64,000 nucleotides of DNA from Acerihabitans sp047324305 (GCF_047324305.1 NZ_CP178740.1:2232001-2296000), one strand, 5' to 3'. Shown: positions 1 to 9,093, numbered from the stretch's first letter. Notes: a model not told the origin generated them from the letters alone. Numbers and translations are program-made.

Positions 1-185
1 TCACCTTGATACTGATAAGAGTTTTGATTAATAAAAACTATCGAAGGATTGGCGTTTTTGCATCTCATTCGCAACGTGCTGATATTGTCCACATCGCGAA
101 TGGCGCCTTTGATACCGCTTGCCGACAATGAGCTTTTAAGCGCGCATTTAGTATAAGTGCAAGGATCGAGTATAAATACTGTCAT
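1..185 (-). CDS. LuxR-type transcriptional regulator, N-terminal fragment (cut by window edge)
   Basis: An open frame reads on the minus strand from an ATG at 183-185 to the window edge without a stop (61 complete codons). The start MTVFILDPCTYT, an Asp at residue 7 and a hydrophobic stretch ending in PSIVFINQ near residue 50 look like the degenerate receiver half of RcsA/BglJ-like LuxR-family regulators. The DNA-binding half would lie outside the window, so the family call rests on pattern only. No strong ribosome binding site is seen. It is divergent from dusA across about 430 AT-rich bases. In E. coli the gene next to dusA is zur, so this is probably accessory. Confidence 0.5.
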   Translation of the reverse strand, partial: MTVFILDPCTYTKCALKSSLSASGIKGAIRDVDNISTLRMRCKNANPSIVFINQNSYQYQG

Positions 186-613
186 AATAATATCTGCAAT
201 TAGATTCATCCTGAAATAAAAAGGATTCGGATAAAAAATGACATAGGGGAATATTAAAATATAAAAATTACTGTCTATATCGATTTATCATTTTTCAACC
301 TTTTATCAGCATGGCTGGATAAATTTGAATTAAGATCATGTGATAAATGATTATGATCGCTTTGTAAATCACTTGGGGAGGTATTGGGATGAAATGGTGC
401 TTATTTGAGACGCCGTGGCCTTTTCACGCATTCTGGAAGCATAATTATTTAACAATCTTTAAACATTTACCTATGTTTAGTAAGAATTAAACATTAACAT
501 GGTTGATGAATCGCCGCATGGGGTGTTCGCTACCTAATAGGGTTTCTGTGATACACTACACAGATAATCTCCCTGTATTCCTTAAACCCATTTTTATGCC
601 TGCATATGACGTT
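186..613. other. AT-rich intergenic region between the LuxR-like gene and dusA
   Basis: No convincing gene lies here. The stretch is clearly more AT-rich than its surroundings and must hold the divergent promoters. GATAAT at 563-568 could be a -10 box for dusA, but no good -35 is seen. An in-frame extension of dusA upstream to 503 exists but lacks a ribosome binding site and family similarity. Confidence 0.5.
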
Positions 614-1651
614 ATGACATTTTCAACCGAGGCTAACAGCCGGCTGGCCGTAGCGCCATTTTCCCCGCAGCGCTTTTCCGTCGCGCCGATGCTGGACTGG
701 ACCGATCGTCACTGCCGCTATTTTCTGCGCCAGCTGACCCGTCATGCATTGCTGTATACGGAGATGGTGACCACCGGCGCATTGCTATACGGCAAGGGCG
801 ACTACCTGGCCTATAACGAGGCCGAGCATCCGGTGGCGTTGCAATTGGGCGGCAGCGAGCCGGATGCATTGGCGCAATGCGCGCGCATGGGCGCGCTGCG
901 CGGTTATGACGAAATTAATCTTAATGTCGGCTGCCCTTCCGACCGGGTACAAAACGGCCGCTTCGGCGCCTGCCTGATGGCTGAGCGCGAGCGGGTGGCC
1001 CATTGTATCGCCGCTATGCGCTCGGCGGTGTCGATTCCGGTGACAGTGAAAACCCGTATTGGTATAGACGAACAGGATAGTTATGAATTCTTGTGCGAGT
1101 TTATCCAGACTGTGGCTGAGCAGGGCGGCTGCGAGACCTTTATTATCCATGCGCGTAAGGCGTGGCTATCGGGGCTGAGCCCGAAGGAAAATCGCGAGAT
1201 ACCGCCGCTGGATTATGAACGCGTCTATCAGCTAAAACGCGATTTTCCTTCCTTGACGTTTGCCATTAATGGCGGCATCACGACGCTTGACGACGCCCAG
1301 CGGCATCTGAGCTGCCTGGATGGCGTGATGATAGGACGCGAGGCCTACCAGAATCCCGGTATGCTGTGCCAGGTGGACAGCCGGTTATTTGGTGTCGTTG
1401 ATCCCCATGACACCATGACAGCGGTGGTGGAAGCCATGTTTCCTTATATGGAACGCGAGCTGGCGAACGGCACTTACCTCGGCCATATCACCCGCCATAT
1501 GCTTGGGATATTCCAGGGCGTGCCGGGCGCGCGGCAATGGCGACGTCATCTGAGCGAAAACGCCCACAAGCCCGGCGCCGGTATTGAGGTGGTACGTCAG
1601 GCATTGGCCAAAGTGGCAAAAGCTGAACCGATGCGGTGCGTTGCCGAATAA
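614..1651 (+). CDS. dusA: tRNA-dihydrouridine(20/20a) synthase DusA
   Basis: DusA is a cytoplasmic FMN enzyme that reduces uridines 20 and 20a in the D-loop of tRNAs with NADPH. The 345-residue product has the family start FSVAPMLDWTDRHCR (residues 21-35), the NLNVGCPSDRV block with the catalytic Cys at residue 107, and the C-terminal tRNA-binding part with ITRHMLG and GARQWRR, all near-identical to the E. coli protein. The frame opens at 503, but residues before the ATG at 614 match nothing in the family. The possible -10 at 563-568 also favours a later start. An ATG at 596 is the alternative; none of the candidates has a clear Shine-Dalgarno sequence. It is followed by pspG, as in E. coli. 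Confidence 0.95.
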   Translation: MTFSTEANSRLAVAPFSPQRFSVAPMLDWTDRHCRYFLRQLTRHALLYTEMVTTGALLYGKGDYLAYNEAEHPVALQLGGSEPDALAQCARMGALRGYDEINLNVGCPSDRVQNGRFGACLMAERERVAHCIAAMRSAVSIPVTVKTRIGIDEQDSYEFLCEFIQTVAEQGGCETFIIHARKAWLSGLSPKENREIPPLDYERVYQLKRDFPSLTFAINGGITTLDDAQRHLSCLDGVMIGREAYQNPGMLCQVDSRLFGVVDPHDTMTAVVEAMFPYMERELANGTYLGHITRHMLGIFQGVPGARQWRRHLSENAHKPGAGIEVVRQALAKVAKAEPMRCVAE

Positions 1652-1854
1652 CTATTGCCGGCTGCCCCCAGCCAATGGGTACCGCCATGCGCCGCCGGGG
1701 GTGAAAGCGCGTCATGAGGGCTATTGCGGCCATGGCGCGGGATTGAGGCTGCTGATAGCGGCGATAATAACTATTAATTAGTCAAAAATACCATTCCCGC
1801 TTTGAGCACAACACTATTTTTCATTATTTTTCAATGGCCTGGCGCGCTACTTTA

Positions 1855-1870
1855 TTGGCACGATTTTTGT
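1855..1870 (+). promoter_or_regulatory. Sigma-54 (RpoN) promoter of pspG
   Basis: TTGGCACGATTTTTGT has the sigma-54 -24/-12 layout: GG at 1857-1858, ten bases, then GT at 1869-1870, with TGGCACG intact. It lies about 75 bases before pspG, whose E. coli orthologue is transcribed by sigma-54 under the enhancer-binding protein PspF. A PspF/IHF site could not be assigned. Confidence 0.8.
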
Positions 1871-1943
1871 AATATGTTTATTATCATCGCAATAGGCGCA
1901 GAAGGTCCAGCCTGCTGTGTCACCCCGATTTCAGGAGCCTGTA

Positions 1944-2162
1944 ATGGTGGAATTCGTCTTTGTCATCGCATTCTTTTTCATGCTGCTGTTGACCGGTATC
2001 TCATTCCTGGGCGTACTGGCGGCGCTGGCGGTGGGTTTCCTGGTCATGATGTTTGCCGGCGTGCTGGTCATGGCGTTGAAACTGCTCCCCTGGCTGTTAC
2101 TCGCGCTGGTGGTGGCCTGGATCTGGCGTACGGTTAACCCGCCCCGTTTTCCCCGCTATTAA
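1944..2162 (+). CDS. pspG: Phage shock protein G, inner-membrane stress protein
   Basis: PspG is a small inner-membrane effector of the phage-shock (Psp) response to loss of membrane integrity. The 72-residue product has two long hydrophobic segments (about 3-25 and 30-60). It shares the E. coli pattern FVIAFF, TGISFLG and ALKLLPWLLLA followed by a short basic tail. The ATG at 1944 is chosen because AGGAG lies 8 bases upstream; the frame opens at 1917 but that extension has no ribosome binding site. The sigma-54 promoter at 1855-1870 supports the call. Slightly shorter than the 80-residue E. coli protein. Confidence 0.93.
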   Translation: MVEFVFVIAFFFMLLLTGISFLGVLAALAVGFLVMMFAGVLVMALKLLPWLLLALVVAWIWRTVNPPRFPRY

Positions 2163-2219
2163 GCTACCCGCCCGGGATGGGCGGCATAGGTGTTATATCT
2201 AATCCGAAGTCTTCCAGCT

Positions 2220-2248
2220 GGCGCCTTACCTGACAAGGGCAAGGTGCC
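2220..2248 (+). terminator. Possible pspG terminator hairpin
   Basis: GGCGCCTT (2220-2227) pairs with AAGGTGCC (2241-2248), eight pairs including one G-U, and is followed by AAAACGTTATTTTT. The U-tract is imperfect and late. The rest of 2163-2459 is AT-rich leader for the adhesin gene with no other recognised element. Confidence 0.35.
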
Positions 2249-2459
2249 AAAACGTTATTTTTGATATAATAATATTAGTATCCCATAAGCTTTTCAAAAA
2301 CCCAGCGAATATCTCGATATTGCTTATTTATAGATTGCTATAGTAGCTCTCGTTATTTAAAGCTATGCGTCCACTCACATCGCTATATAAATGAGAGCTG
2401 CATTTCATTGAAGCTGGTGTGCATTTTTAATATATATTATTTATAATGCGTGGTATATC

Positions 2460-5222
2460 ATGCAGCTAACTAAAGTTAAAATACATAAATCGTTATTTTA
2501 TCGATTAGCTTTTTTTAAGTATTTTATTTGGCTTTTTGTTTTTATAATCCTGATGTTGCACTCTGTTATCATTGATGTGCATGCTGCTGAGACGCCAGGT
2601 GCCGCTGTATTTATGAGTCGGACTTATATTTTAGGGGAAGGGGAAACGGTTGATTCTGTAGCAAGGAAATATCATATTACAGCGGAAAATTTAAAAAATT
2701 TGAATAAATTCCGTACTTTTTCGAAACCTTTCGCTTCATTGACGGCAGGGGATGAAATTGACGTGCCGGATGGCGATACCTTGAGTAAGCCTGGTTTGCC
2801 CATAGCCGTGGCGACCGACGATGATCAGCGGTTCATCAATAGGTTTACCACGCTTGGCACGATGATGTCCGCCGATCAATCCGATGGGGAGATGGGAGCA
2901 AGGGTTGGCTCGCTGGTGACCGGCGAGGCAGGCGCGGCCATGCAGAAATGGTTAAATCACTATGGTACCGCCAGGGTGAAGATCAATACCGATAATCGTT
3001 TCCGCTTCGTAAATAGCTCGCTGGATTTTTTATTACCTCTGTATGACGACGACTCTGCTATGTTATTTGTGCAATTGGGCGGGCGGAATAACGACGATAG
3101 GAACACCCTTAATATGGGATGGGGAATAAGAACCTATCATGATGCCTGGCTGTACGGGATGAATTTTTTCTACGATAACGACCTGACCGGCAACAATCGG
3201 CGGGCAGGCGTAGGCGCGGAGGCCTGGACCGATTACCTGAAATTATCCGCCAACAACTACTTTGCTTTGTCCGGCTGGCATCAGTCGCGGGATTATGCCG
3301 ATTATAATGAACGGCCGGCGGACGGCTATGATGTGCGCGCACAAGCCTGGCTACCGGCCTGGCCGCAATTAGGCGGGAAACTCATCTATGAAAAATACCG
3401 CGGAGATGATGTGGCCTTGTTCGGCAGGGGAACCCGGGTGCAAAATCCTTATGCCGTGACGCTGGGGGTGAATTATACCCCTTTCCCGTTATTAACCCTG
3501 GGCGCAAATTACCGCATCGGAAAAGGTAATAATGAGGATACCTCTATCAACCTGCAGCTAAACTATCGCATCGGCGAGACGTGGCAAAAACAAATCGACC
3601 CTGCGGACGTTGCCGTTATGCGTACTCTGGCCGTAAGCCGTTATGATCTGGTCGAACGTAACAACGATATTGTTCTCGAATACCAGAAGCAAGAATTAAT
3701 CCGCCTGATTTTACCAGAGCAGTTGACCGGAACCGCCGGTGAGACAATGCATATCAGCGCGCAGGTTATGGCAAAATATGGGCTGGCAAGGATTGATTGG
3801 GATGCCGCGGAGCTTGTGGGGGCGGGGGGCGCGGTAACCCTTCCTGCCACGGATGCCATCGACATCGTGCTGCCGCCGTTCCGGCAGGGAGGAGCTTCGG
3901 CCAACCGCTATCATCTGCGCGCGCGCGCCATCGACCAACAGGGCAATGGGTCAAACCAGGCACAGGTGGTCATCAACATCGTGGCCCCCGCCGAACAGCT
4001 AGTGATAAGTGGGCTTGCGGTGACGGTGGATAACGCCGAAGCGAACGGCGCCGCGGCTAATGAGGTTCAGGCCACCGTCACCCTGGCCGGGCGGGCGGTC
4101 GCCGGGCAGGCGGTCAACTTTAGCGCCACCAATGAGGCCACGGTGCCAAGTCCAGTGGTCACGGACCGCTTTGGTATCGCCACCGCCCGGATTACCTCGT
4201 TGAAAGGCGGTACCAGCCAGGTGAGGGCGACGGTCGCGGGCAGCAGCCGCGCGGTGGATGTGCATTTTGCTGCTGTCGCCGCGCCGGACGAAGCCAACAC
4301 GACGCTTGAGATTTTAACCAGCGGCGATAAAGTGGCCGACAATATTGACGCCCACCAGATTAAACTTACGGTAAGGGATATAAACAATCAGCCCCTGGCC
4401 GATCTGCCGGTGACCTTCTCGGCGGATAATGACGCCAGGGTGAATCCTGCCAGCGGACGCACGCGTGATGACGGTACCTTGATGGCAAGCGTCACCACCG
4501 ATCGGCCGGGGCCGGTCAAGGTGACGGCGGCGGTCGAAGGTATCAGCAAAACCTCCGGGGAAATGCATTTTATCGAGCAGGTGGTGATGCTGAGTATCGC
4601 CGTTACGGCAAATGATGGTTTAAGCAACGGCCTCCAGCAAAATGTCGCTGAAATTATTGCCAAAGATGTTAACGGCATTCCTTTGCCAAATGTCCAGCTT
4701 GCGTTAAGCGCCGCCTATACCCTGCCTTCAAACCCGGGGACCTTAACCATTGATTCGTCAACCAACCCGGTGACAGATGGCAATGGCAGGGCGGAGGTGC
4801 GTTATACCAGTACCAGCAATGGCAGCGTGGTTCTCACCGCCGCATTGGGAAATGGGCAAAACTACTCCAGCACCGGCGGCCGTTTCGCGTCGCCTACCGC
4901 TACCTGGCGTGTTATCACCAATAATCAGCCCGCTGACGGCTTTTCACGTAATAGAATCGAAATAGACCTTCTTTCGCCGCGAGGCGAACCGGTGCCTAAC
5001 GCAAGAATAGATATCACCTTTGTCCGGGTACAGTCTGGTGTCCAGCTGCCGTCAACTGCCGCGGCCGTCGTCAACCCTGTTTTTACCGGTGCTGACGGTA
5101 TCGCCACCCTTGAAGCAACCAATGGCTCGGCGGAAGCAAATGTGGTGGTCCTGGGGGCATTAGCCGCTTATAACCTGGGCATGCAAATAAACAGTACAGG
5201 TAATTATATGAATTTTCTATAA
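2460..5222 (+). CDS. Inverse autotransporter adhesin of the intimin/invasin family
   Basis: A 920-residue outer-membrane surface protein. Order of parts: a long N-terminal signal region ending near VHA-AE (1-42); a LysM peptidoglycan-binding domain (about 53-103, YILGEGETVDSVARKYHI); the inverse-autotransporter beta-barrel (about 125-375, with WLNHYGTARV, GMNFFYDNDL and YRIGKGN typical of intimin/invasin barrels); a linker/first Ig-like unit (about 385-508); then four Ig-like (Big_1-type) units at about 512-604, 615-705, 708-805 and 815-905. There is no C-terminal lectin-like domain as in intimin or Yersinia invasin, so the receptor-binding tip is unlike the classical ones. The leader is AT-rich and the ribosome binding site weak (GTGG). 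It is convergent with a three-gene Ig-like/RCC1-like operon and sits between backbone genes pspG and qor, suggesting insertion. Family call certain; ligand unknown. Confidence 0.93.
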   Translation: MQLTKVKIHKSLFYRLAFFKYFIWLFVFIILMLHSVIIDVHAAETPGAAVFMSRTYILGEGETVDSVARKYHITAENLKNLNKFRTFSKPFASLTAGDEIDVPDGDTLSKPGLPIAVATDDDQRFINRFTTLGTMMSADQSDGEMGARVGSLVTGEAGAAMQKWLNHYGTARVKINTDNRFRFVNSSLDFLLPLYDDDSAMLFVQLGGRNNDDRNTLNMGWGIRTYHDAWLYGMNFFYDNDLTGNNRRAGVGAEAWTDYLKLSANNYFALSGWHQSRDYADYNERPADGYDVRAQAWLPAWPQLGGKLIYEKYRGDDVALFGRGTRVQNPYAVTLGVNYTPFPLLTLGANYRIGKGNNEDTSINLQLNYRIGETWQKQIDPADVAVMRTLAVSRYDLVERNNDIVLEYQKQELIRLILPEQLTGTAGETMHISAQVMAKYGLARIDWDAAELVGAGGAVTLPATDAIDIVLPPFRQGGASANRYHLRARAIDQQGNGSNQAQVVINIVAPAEQLVISGLAVTVDNAEANGAAANEVQATVTLAGRAVAGQAVNFSATNEATVPSPVVTDRFGIATARITSLKGGTSQVRATVAGSSRAVDVHFAAVAAPDEANTTLEILTSGDKVADNIDAHQIKLTVRDINNQPLADLPVTFSADNDARVNPASGRTRDDGTLMASVTTDRPGPVKVTAAVEGISKTSGEMHFIEQVVMLSIAVTANDGLSNGLQQNVAEIIAKDVNGIPLPNVQLALSAAYTLPSNPGTLTIDSSTNPVTDGNGRAEVRYTSTSNGSVVLTAALGNGQNYSSTGGRFASPTATWRVITNNQPADGFSRNRIEIDLLSPRGEPVPNARIDITFVRVQSGVQLPSTAAAVVNPVFTGADGIATLEATNGSAEANVVVLGALAAYNLGMQINSTGNYMNFL

Positions 5223-5269
5223 AATAAACAGTGACTATAACCGCGGATAATTGACAGGCGGATCCGTCG

Positions 5270-6955
5270 TTACACCGGCAGGGTATAGGAAATATTGCCG
5301 GCCAGCACGGCGGGAACATTGGCTTGTTGCGCGGCTTCGCCGCCGCCCCATACGCTGACCCGTGAGTCATCCTGTAGCGCGGCGAAAGACCTTCTACCGC
5401 CATAGATAGCGCGTATATTACGTAAGTATGTGATATTTAATGGAGGGTTTCCCCCTGCGAATGACGAGCCCCATGCCGCCACGCTACCATCGGCGCGCAG
5501 GGCGGCAAAGGCTGTTTCCGTACTGCTCAGAGAGACAATATCCCTTAAACTGCCGATGACGCCCGGCAGGGGGCCGCCAAAGTATTCATGACCCCATGCT
5601 ACGACACTGCCATTTTGGCGTAGAGCGGCAAACGCGCCTCCGTTGCCGCACAGGGCGATGATATCCCGTAACGTGGCGATTGCCATAGGCACAGACCCGC
5701 CATACTGCGCGGTACCCCATGCGACGACGCCTCCGCCTCTGCGTAAGGCCGCAAATGCATAGTTTGCCGACACTACGCTGATAATATCGGTTAGCGCGCC
5801 GATTTCCGGCGGGAGTTGCTGCCCCCCTCCCCAGGACAATACGCTGCCATTGCGCCTGAGTAGGGTGAAGGTAAGGTTTGATGCGCTTACGCTTATGATA
5901 TCGCGTAATACTTCGGCTTCCGGTGGCACGATGCCACCGCCTGAAACTGTGCCCCAGGCCACCACGCTACCGTCCTGGCGCAACGCGCTAAAGGCATTAG
6001 CCGTTGCCCGCAGGCTGACGATATCGCGAAGTTGGCTGATGTTGTAGGGCACAGACCCGCCTTCGGACGGCGAACCCCAGGCCACCACCCCGCCGTTTTG
6101 CCGAATGGCGGCAAAAGCAAAATCACAGGCGCACAGGCTTATAATGTCACGTAAATTACCTATGTCGGCAGGTACCTCCCCGCCCCGGCCCGCGATCCCC
6201 CAGCCGATCACGCCGCCATTTTGCCTCAGGCCGGCAAAGGCGTTAAGCGTGGCGCAAAGCGTCACGATATCGCGCAGGCCGGCTATTGCCCCCGGCACCG
6301 TTGCTTCAGCATTCCCCCATGCTACAACGCTGCCATTATTAAGGCAGGCGGCCACCGCACCGAAATGATTGTCATTGATTATTACGTTCAACGGTCGTAT
6401 CCGCGCCGTCGCACCGCCGGCCGTGACCCGCAAAATTTTTTCAGGCTTGGTATCAATAAAATACGCGCCGCTGACGCTAATCGATTCACCTTCATATTGC
6501 CAATGGGCGTTAAGTAATGTGCGATCCATACGGTTAAGCGCGGTTAACAGCGTGGGATTCCCCGTGTATCTCGCCGTTTGCTGGGATCGCCGCCCCATGA
6601 CCCAGGGTATCATGCCCGGCGTCCCCGGCGGGTGGAATTGCGATGTAACGGTATCGATGGCGCCGGGTCGGTTAATGAGAATGGCCTGTACGATAACAGT
6701 TTCCGCACTTTGATTAGTGAAAAAAACCTGGGCCCTGCCCGTTACGCCGGTACGAAGTTGCTGTGTTGCTAAGCCATTGGTAAATCGCGCGTTGCCGGAT
6801 AAGGTAAACAGGGTATCTTCATTTGCCAGCAAAATGTCGTTATCCCGTAAGGCTGTTGCCGTCGCGCTATTGGTATCCTGCCCGTCTGCGGTTGCGGATG
6901 AGGTGGCGGATAGCGATACTGAAAATTCCTGGCGCATGTTTGCAAGATAATACAT
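5270..6955 (-). CDS. Leaderless protein: Big-type Ig-like domain plus nine RCC1-like VxxWG repeats
   Basis: A 561-residue product. Residues about 8-105 resemble a bacterial Ig-like domain (ATADGQDTNSATATALRDN). Residues 106-195 are a spacer. Residues about 198-545 hold nine repeats with the core GSVVAWG, the Trp falling at 213, 252, 293, 334, 375, 413, 454, 495 and 536. The spacing is 41 residues in six of eight intervals, and each unit also has LRDIVSL and AFAALRQNG. This is the pattern of RCC1-type beta-propeller repeats but with blades shorter than the usual 51-68 residues. No signal peptide or membrane segment is seen. The ATG has a strong AGGAGA that overlaps the stop of the preceding gene, so translation is probably coupled. 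Function unknown; protein-protein binding or secretion by an unrecognised route is inference. Confidence 0.8.
   Translation of the reverse strand: MYYLANMRQEFSVSLSATSSATADGQDTNSATATALRDNDILLANEDTLFTLSGNARFTNGLATQQLRTGVTGRAQVFFTNQSAETVIVQAILINRPGAIDTVTSQFHPPGTPGMIPWVMGRRSQQTARYTGNPTLLTALNRMDRTLLNAHWQYEGESISVSGAYFIDTKPEKILRVTAGGATARIRPLNVIINDNHFGAVAACLNNGSVVAWGNAEATVPGAIAGLRDIVTLCATLNAFAGLRQNGGVIGWGIAGRGGEVPADIGNLRDIISLCACDFAFAAIRQNGGVVAWGSPSEGGSVPYNISQLRDIVSLRATANAFSALRQDGSVVAWGTVSGGGIVPPEAEVLRDIISVSASNLTFTLLRRNGSVLSWGGGQQLPPEIGALTDIISVVSANYAFAALRRGGGVVAWGTAQYGGSVPMAIATLRDIIALCGNGGAFAALRQNGSVVAWGHEYFGGPLPGVIGSLRDIVSLSSTETAFAALRADGSVAAWGSSFAGGNPPLNITYLRNIRAIYGGRRSFAALQDDSRVSVWGGGEAAQQANVPAVLAGNISYTLPV
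5336..6364 (-). repeat. Nine tandem coding repeats of about 123 bp (RCC1-like blades)
   Basis: Coding repeats of the VxxWG protein. The period is 123 bp (41 codons) in most units, with two shorter units (117 and 114 bp). Copies have diverged in DNA sequence, so this is an old protein repeat rather than a recent tandem duplication. Confidence 0.75.
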
Positions 6956-6966
6956 AGGCGATTCTC

Positions 6967-7959
6967 CTATCTATCCCTGACATAACCGGGTGCCGCAATG
7001 CCGGGGACCGGTTGCGCGACGAAATCGGTATTCAGCGTGAATGCCCCACCGGCAACCTGCGGCAGCCGCAGGATCACCGTCACCCTCTCGACATAGGTAT
7101 CAGTGATATTGATAGCGACCGAATTGTCGCTGTTCAACGCGATGGTGGCGGCTTGCGCGTTGTAGCCGGCAATAACGGCATGCCCGTTTACCCTAACGTC
7201 GATTTCGGTGATATATATGCCCCCGGCCTGGGGGCGGGTTTGCAGGTAAATAGAATTCTGCGTGCGGCCATTCGCCGGAGCATGAGTGGTAAAGTTTATG
7301 GCTTCGATATTTTCATTGCCAATTTTATAAGGACCAAAAATCATGGTGTCGTGCAATACGCGATCGGGCCTGTCGGTTTCATAGGCTGTTAAATATGTCA
7401 TTACTTGTCTTGGCGAATACACCTTAAAAAATCCAAGCCCATTTTGGTCTAAAAAAAAGCTATATTTCTGACTGTGCGACTCATAAATAAAAGCAGGTTC
7501 GCTAACAGTGACATTAACCTGGGCAGTTGGCCTCCCCACCAATGCCCCTTGATTAAAGGGTTCTACATTAATAGCGTCGTAATCAATACTGGCGGCATTG
7601 GTTGAAACCGCCATAGCCAACGGGGGTGAAGGCGCCTGGCTATTGCCGGTTATAAAGACCTCCGCCGCCGGCGATGTACTCGTTTGATTAAACGTATCTG
7701 TGACCGTATAGAATAGCGTGTTATTTCCGTTCGGAACATTATACGCCGGGATAATTGTAGAAAATGGCGGTTCATTGGCTAAATCCATAATAATGCGCTG
7801 GAGTACTGATGTTCCATTAAATATGAGATCAATATAATCGCCCAGCCCTGCGGTCACATAGCGGGGAACAATTACAATCAGTCCCCCCGCCACCGCCAAA
7901 TCGTTTCCGGTAACGACACCCTCTTTTTTTTGAGGAACTGTAGGTTCAGGCAATGCCAT
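6967..7959 (-). CDS. Leaderless Ig-like beta-sandwich protein of unknown function
   Basis: Not assignable to a named family. The 330-residue product is rich in beta-forming residues and Asn/Thr, has no signal peptide, and contains at most one Cys-free hydrophobic core. Residues about 20-105 share a layout with parts of the upstream neighbour: G-D-x-I-x-L, a hydrophobic strand, then a YTVTD strand and a closing VFITG strand, as in Ig-like domains of surface proteins. Residues about 145-325 form a second, unrelated beta-rich region. The start has AGGGGAAA 5 bases upstream. It is the middle gene of a minus-strand trio: 87 bases after the upstream member and 11 bases before the RCC1-like gene, with its stop inside that gene's ribosome binding site. 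Confidence 0.75.
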   Translation of the reverse strand: MALPEPTVPQKKEGVVTGNDLAVAGGLIVIVPRYVTAGLGDYIDLIFNGTSVLQRIIMDLANEPPFSTIIPAYNVPNGNNTLFYTVTDTFNQTSTSPAAEVFITGNSQAPSPPLAMAVSTNAASIDYDAINVEPFNQGALVGRPTAQVNVTVSEPAFIYESHSQKYSFFLDQNGLGFFKVYSPRQVMTYLTAYETDRPDRVLHDTMIFGPYKIGNENIEAINFTTHAPANGRTQNSIYLQTRPQAGGIYITEIDVRVNGHAVIAGYNAQAATIALNSDNSVAINITDTYVERVTVILRLPQVAGGAFTLNTDFVAQPVPGIAAPGYVRDR

Positions 7960-8046
7960 AGCGTTTCCCCTTTTTGTCCATAATTCACTATTACGGACGA
8001 TGAGAGCCAGGGTTATGTTCTGGCTCGGGATATTTTGGTAATACGT

Positions 8047-9093
8047 CTATCCGGGTAACACTGTATTGATCAATACTCTTGTAATATTGGAAACACTAAC
8101 TGCATTTGTAATACGATTGATAATGCTATAAGAAATACTGCCGTTTACGCCACTGAGTTCCCGGAGATTGAAATAATTTATAGTGGCGTTTGTGCCCACC
8201 GTTGAGTTGGTCACTTCACCCTCCGCTACCACCGTACTACGGATAGGTACGCCGGCGTAGGTGCTGAGTGCTAACGTTATTCTGTAATGGTCCCCGTTGG
8301 AGACATTCGGCTGGCCACCGGGAATTTGCACTATGACGCCCTGGACCGCGGCATTATAAGTTATACGATAATCGGATATGTAGGGTAATGTTGGCGCGGC
8401 CAGAGTTGGAAGACTATAGGGGCTTCCTTCAATAGCAAGAAGCAATGGCGTGGAGGGAAAAAAGCCGTTCTGACTTTCTACTTCATAATAAACAAGGTAG
8501 GTTCCGTCAACGAGGTCGACTCCTGCATCCACTAGACCGGAAATATCTATGACCCAAGGGATATTCGTACCATCATAGAATCTTTGCGTTTTAAAAGACC
8601 CCCAGTAAAAAGTGAATACGTCGCCAATTGCCAGCACAACCGGGCGATATATGAGTGCCTGGACGCCTTGTTTGATAACGCTACCGGGCAAGACATTTTG
8701 TGTCGTCAGACCATTCACGCGTACCGGCAGCAAACTGGCATTAAAATAGATTATATTAATGGATGCGCTATTACCGCCGACAGAAGCTGTTACCGTCGCG
8801 GTGCCGAATTGAGGATTTGCCACTGAATTCATCAGCGTATTAGTGGTGATCCCATTATTGTCCGTCTCAGTGACCTGTGTAATTTCACCAAAAGAAGAAC
8901 TCCAGGTTACCAACGCGTCTCTATGGGGCACCCCCGCCGAACTGGCGAAAAGGCTCAGCGTTACATCCGGGATGACTTGTGGGTTAATATAATAGGTCTC
9001 AGAGGTCAAGGATATCTCTACCGCCAGCGGATTTACCGGGCATACCGAATTGTGCTCTGGTGCATAATCAGGTTGATAAAATGTGTCAGACAT
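8047..9093 (-). CDS. Leaderless Ig-like repeat protein, first gene of the trio
   Basis: A 348-residue protein with three Ig-like stretches: about 25-115 (Big_1-like, with TATVTASVGG and NIIYFN), about 140-225 (GDVFTFYWG ... YLVYYEVES) and about 250-345 (NGDHYRITL ... ISYSIINR). The last two share their layout with the first domain of the following protein, so the trio looks built from one module type. No signal peptide, membrane helix or known secretion signal is visible. The ATG at 9093 is chosen because GAGGGG lies 8 bases upstream; a GTG at 9099 is too close to it. It probably heads the operon, with its promoter in the AT-rich 9094-9300 region. Function unknown. Confidence 0.75.
   Translation of the reverse strand: MSDTFYQPDYAPEHNSVCPVNPLAVEISLTSETYYINPQVIPDVTLSLFASSAGVPHRDALVTWSSSFGEITQVTETDNNGITTNTLMNSVANPQFGTATVTASVGGNSASINIIYFNASLLPVRVNGLTTQNVLPGSVIKQGVQALIYRPVVLAIGDVFTFYWGSFKTQRFYDGTNIPWVIDISGLVDAGVDLVDGTYLVYYEVESQNGFFPSTPLLLAIEGSPYSLPTLAAPTLPYISDYRITYNAAVQGVIVQIPGGQPNVSNGDHYRITLALSTYAGVPIRSTVVAEGEVTNSTVGTNATINYFNLRELSGVNGSISYSIINRITNAVSVSNITRVLINTVLPG

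Noticed and set aside
5336..6364. CRISPR-like or satellite repeat array
   Set aside because: The periodicity of about 123 bp is in frame and encodes diverged protein repeats; there are no identical repeats with unique spacers.
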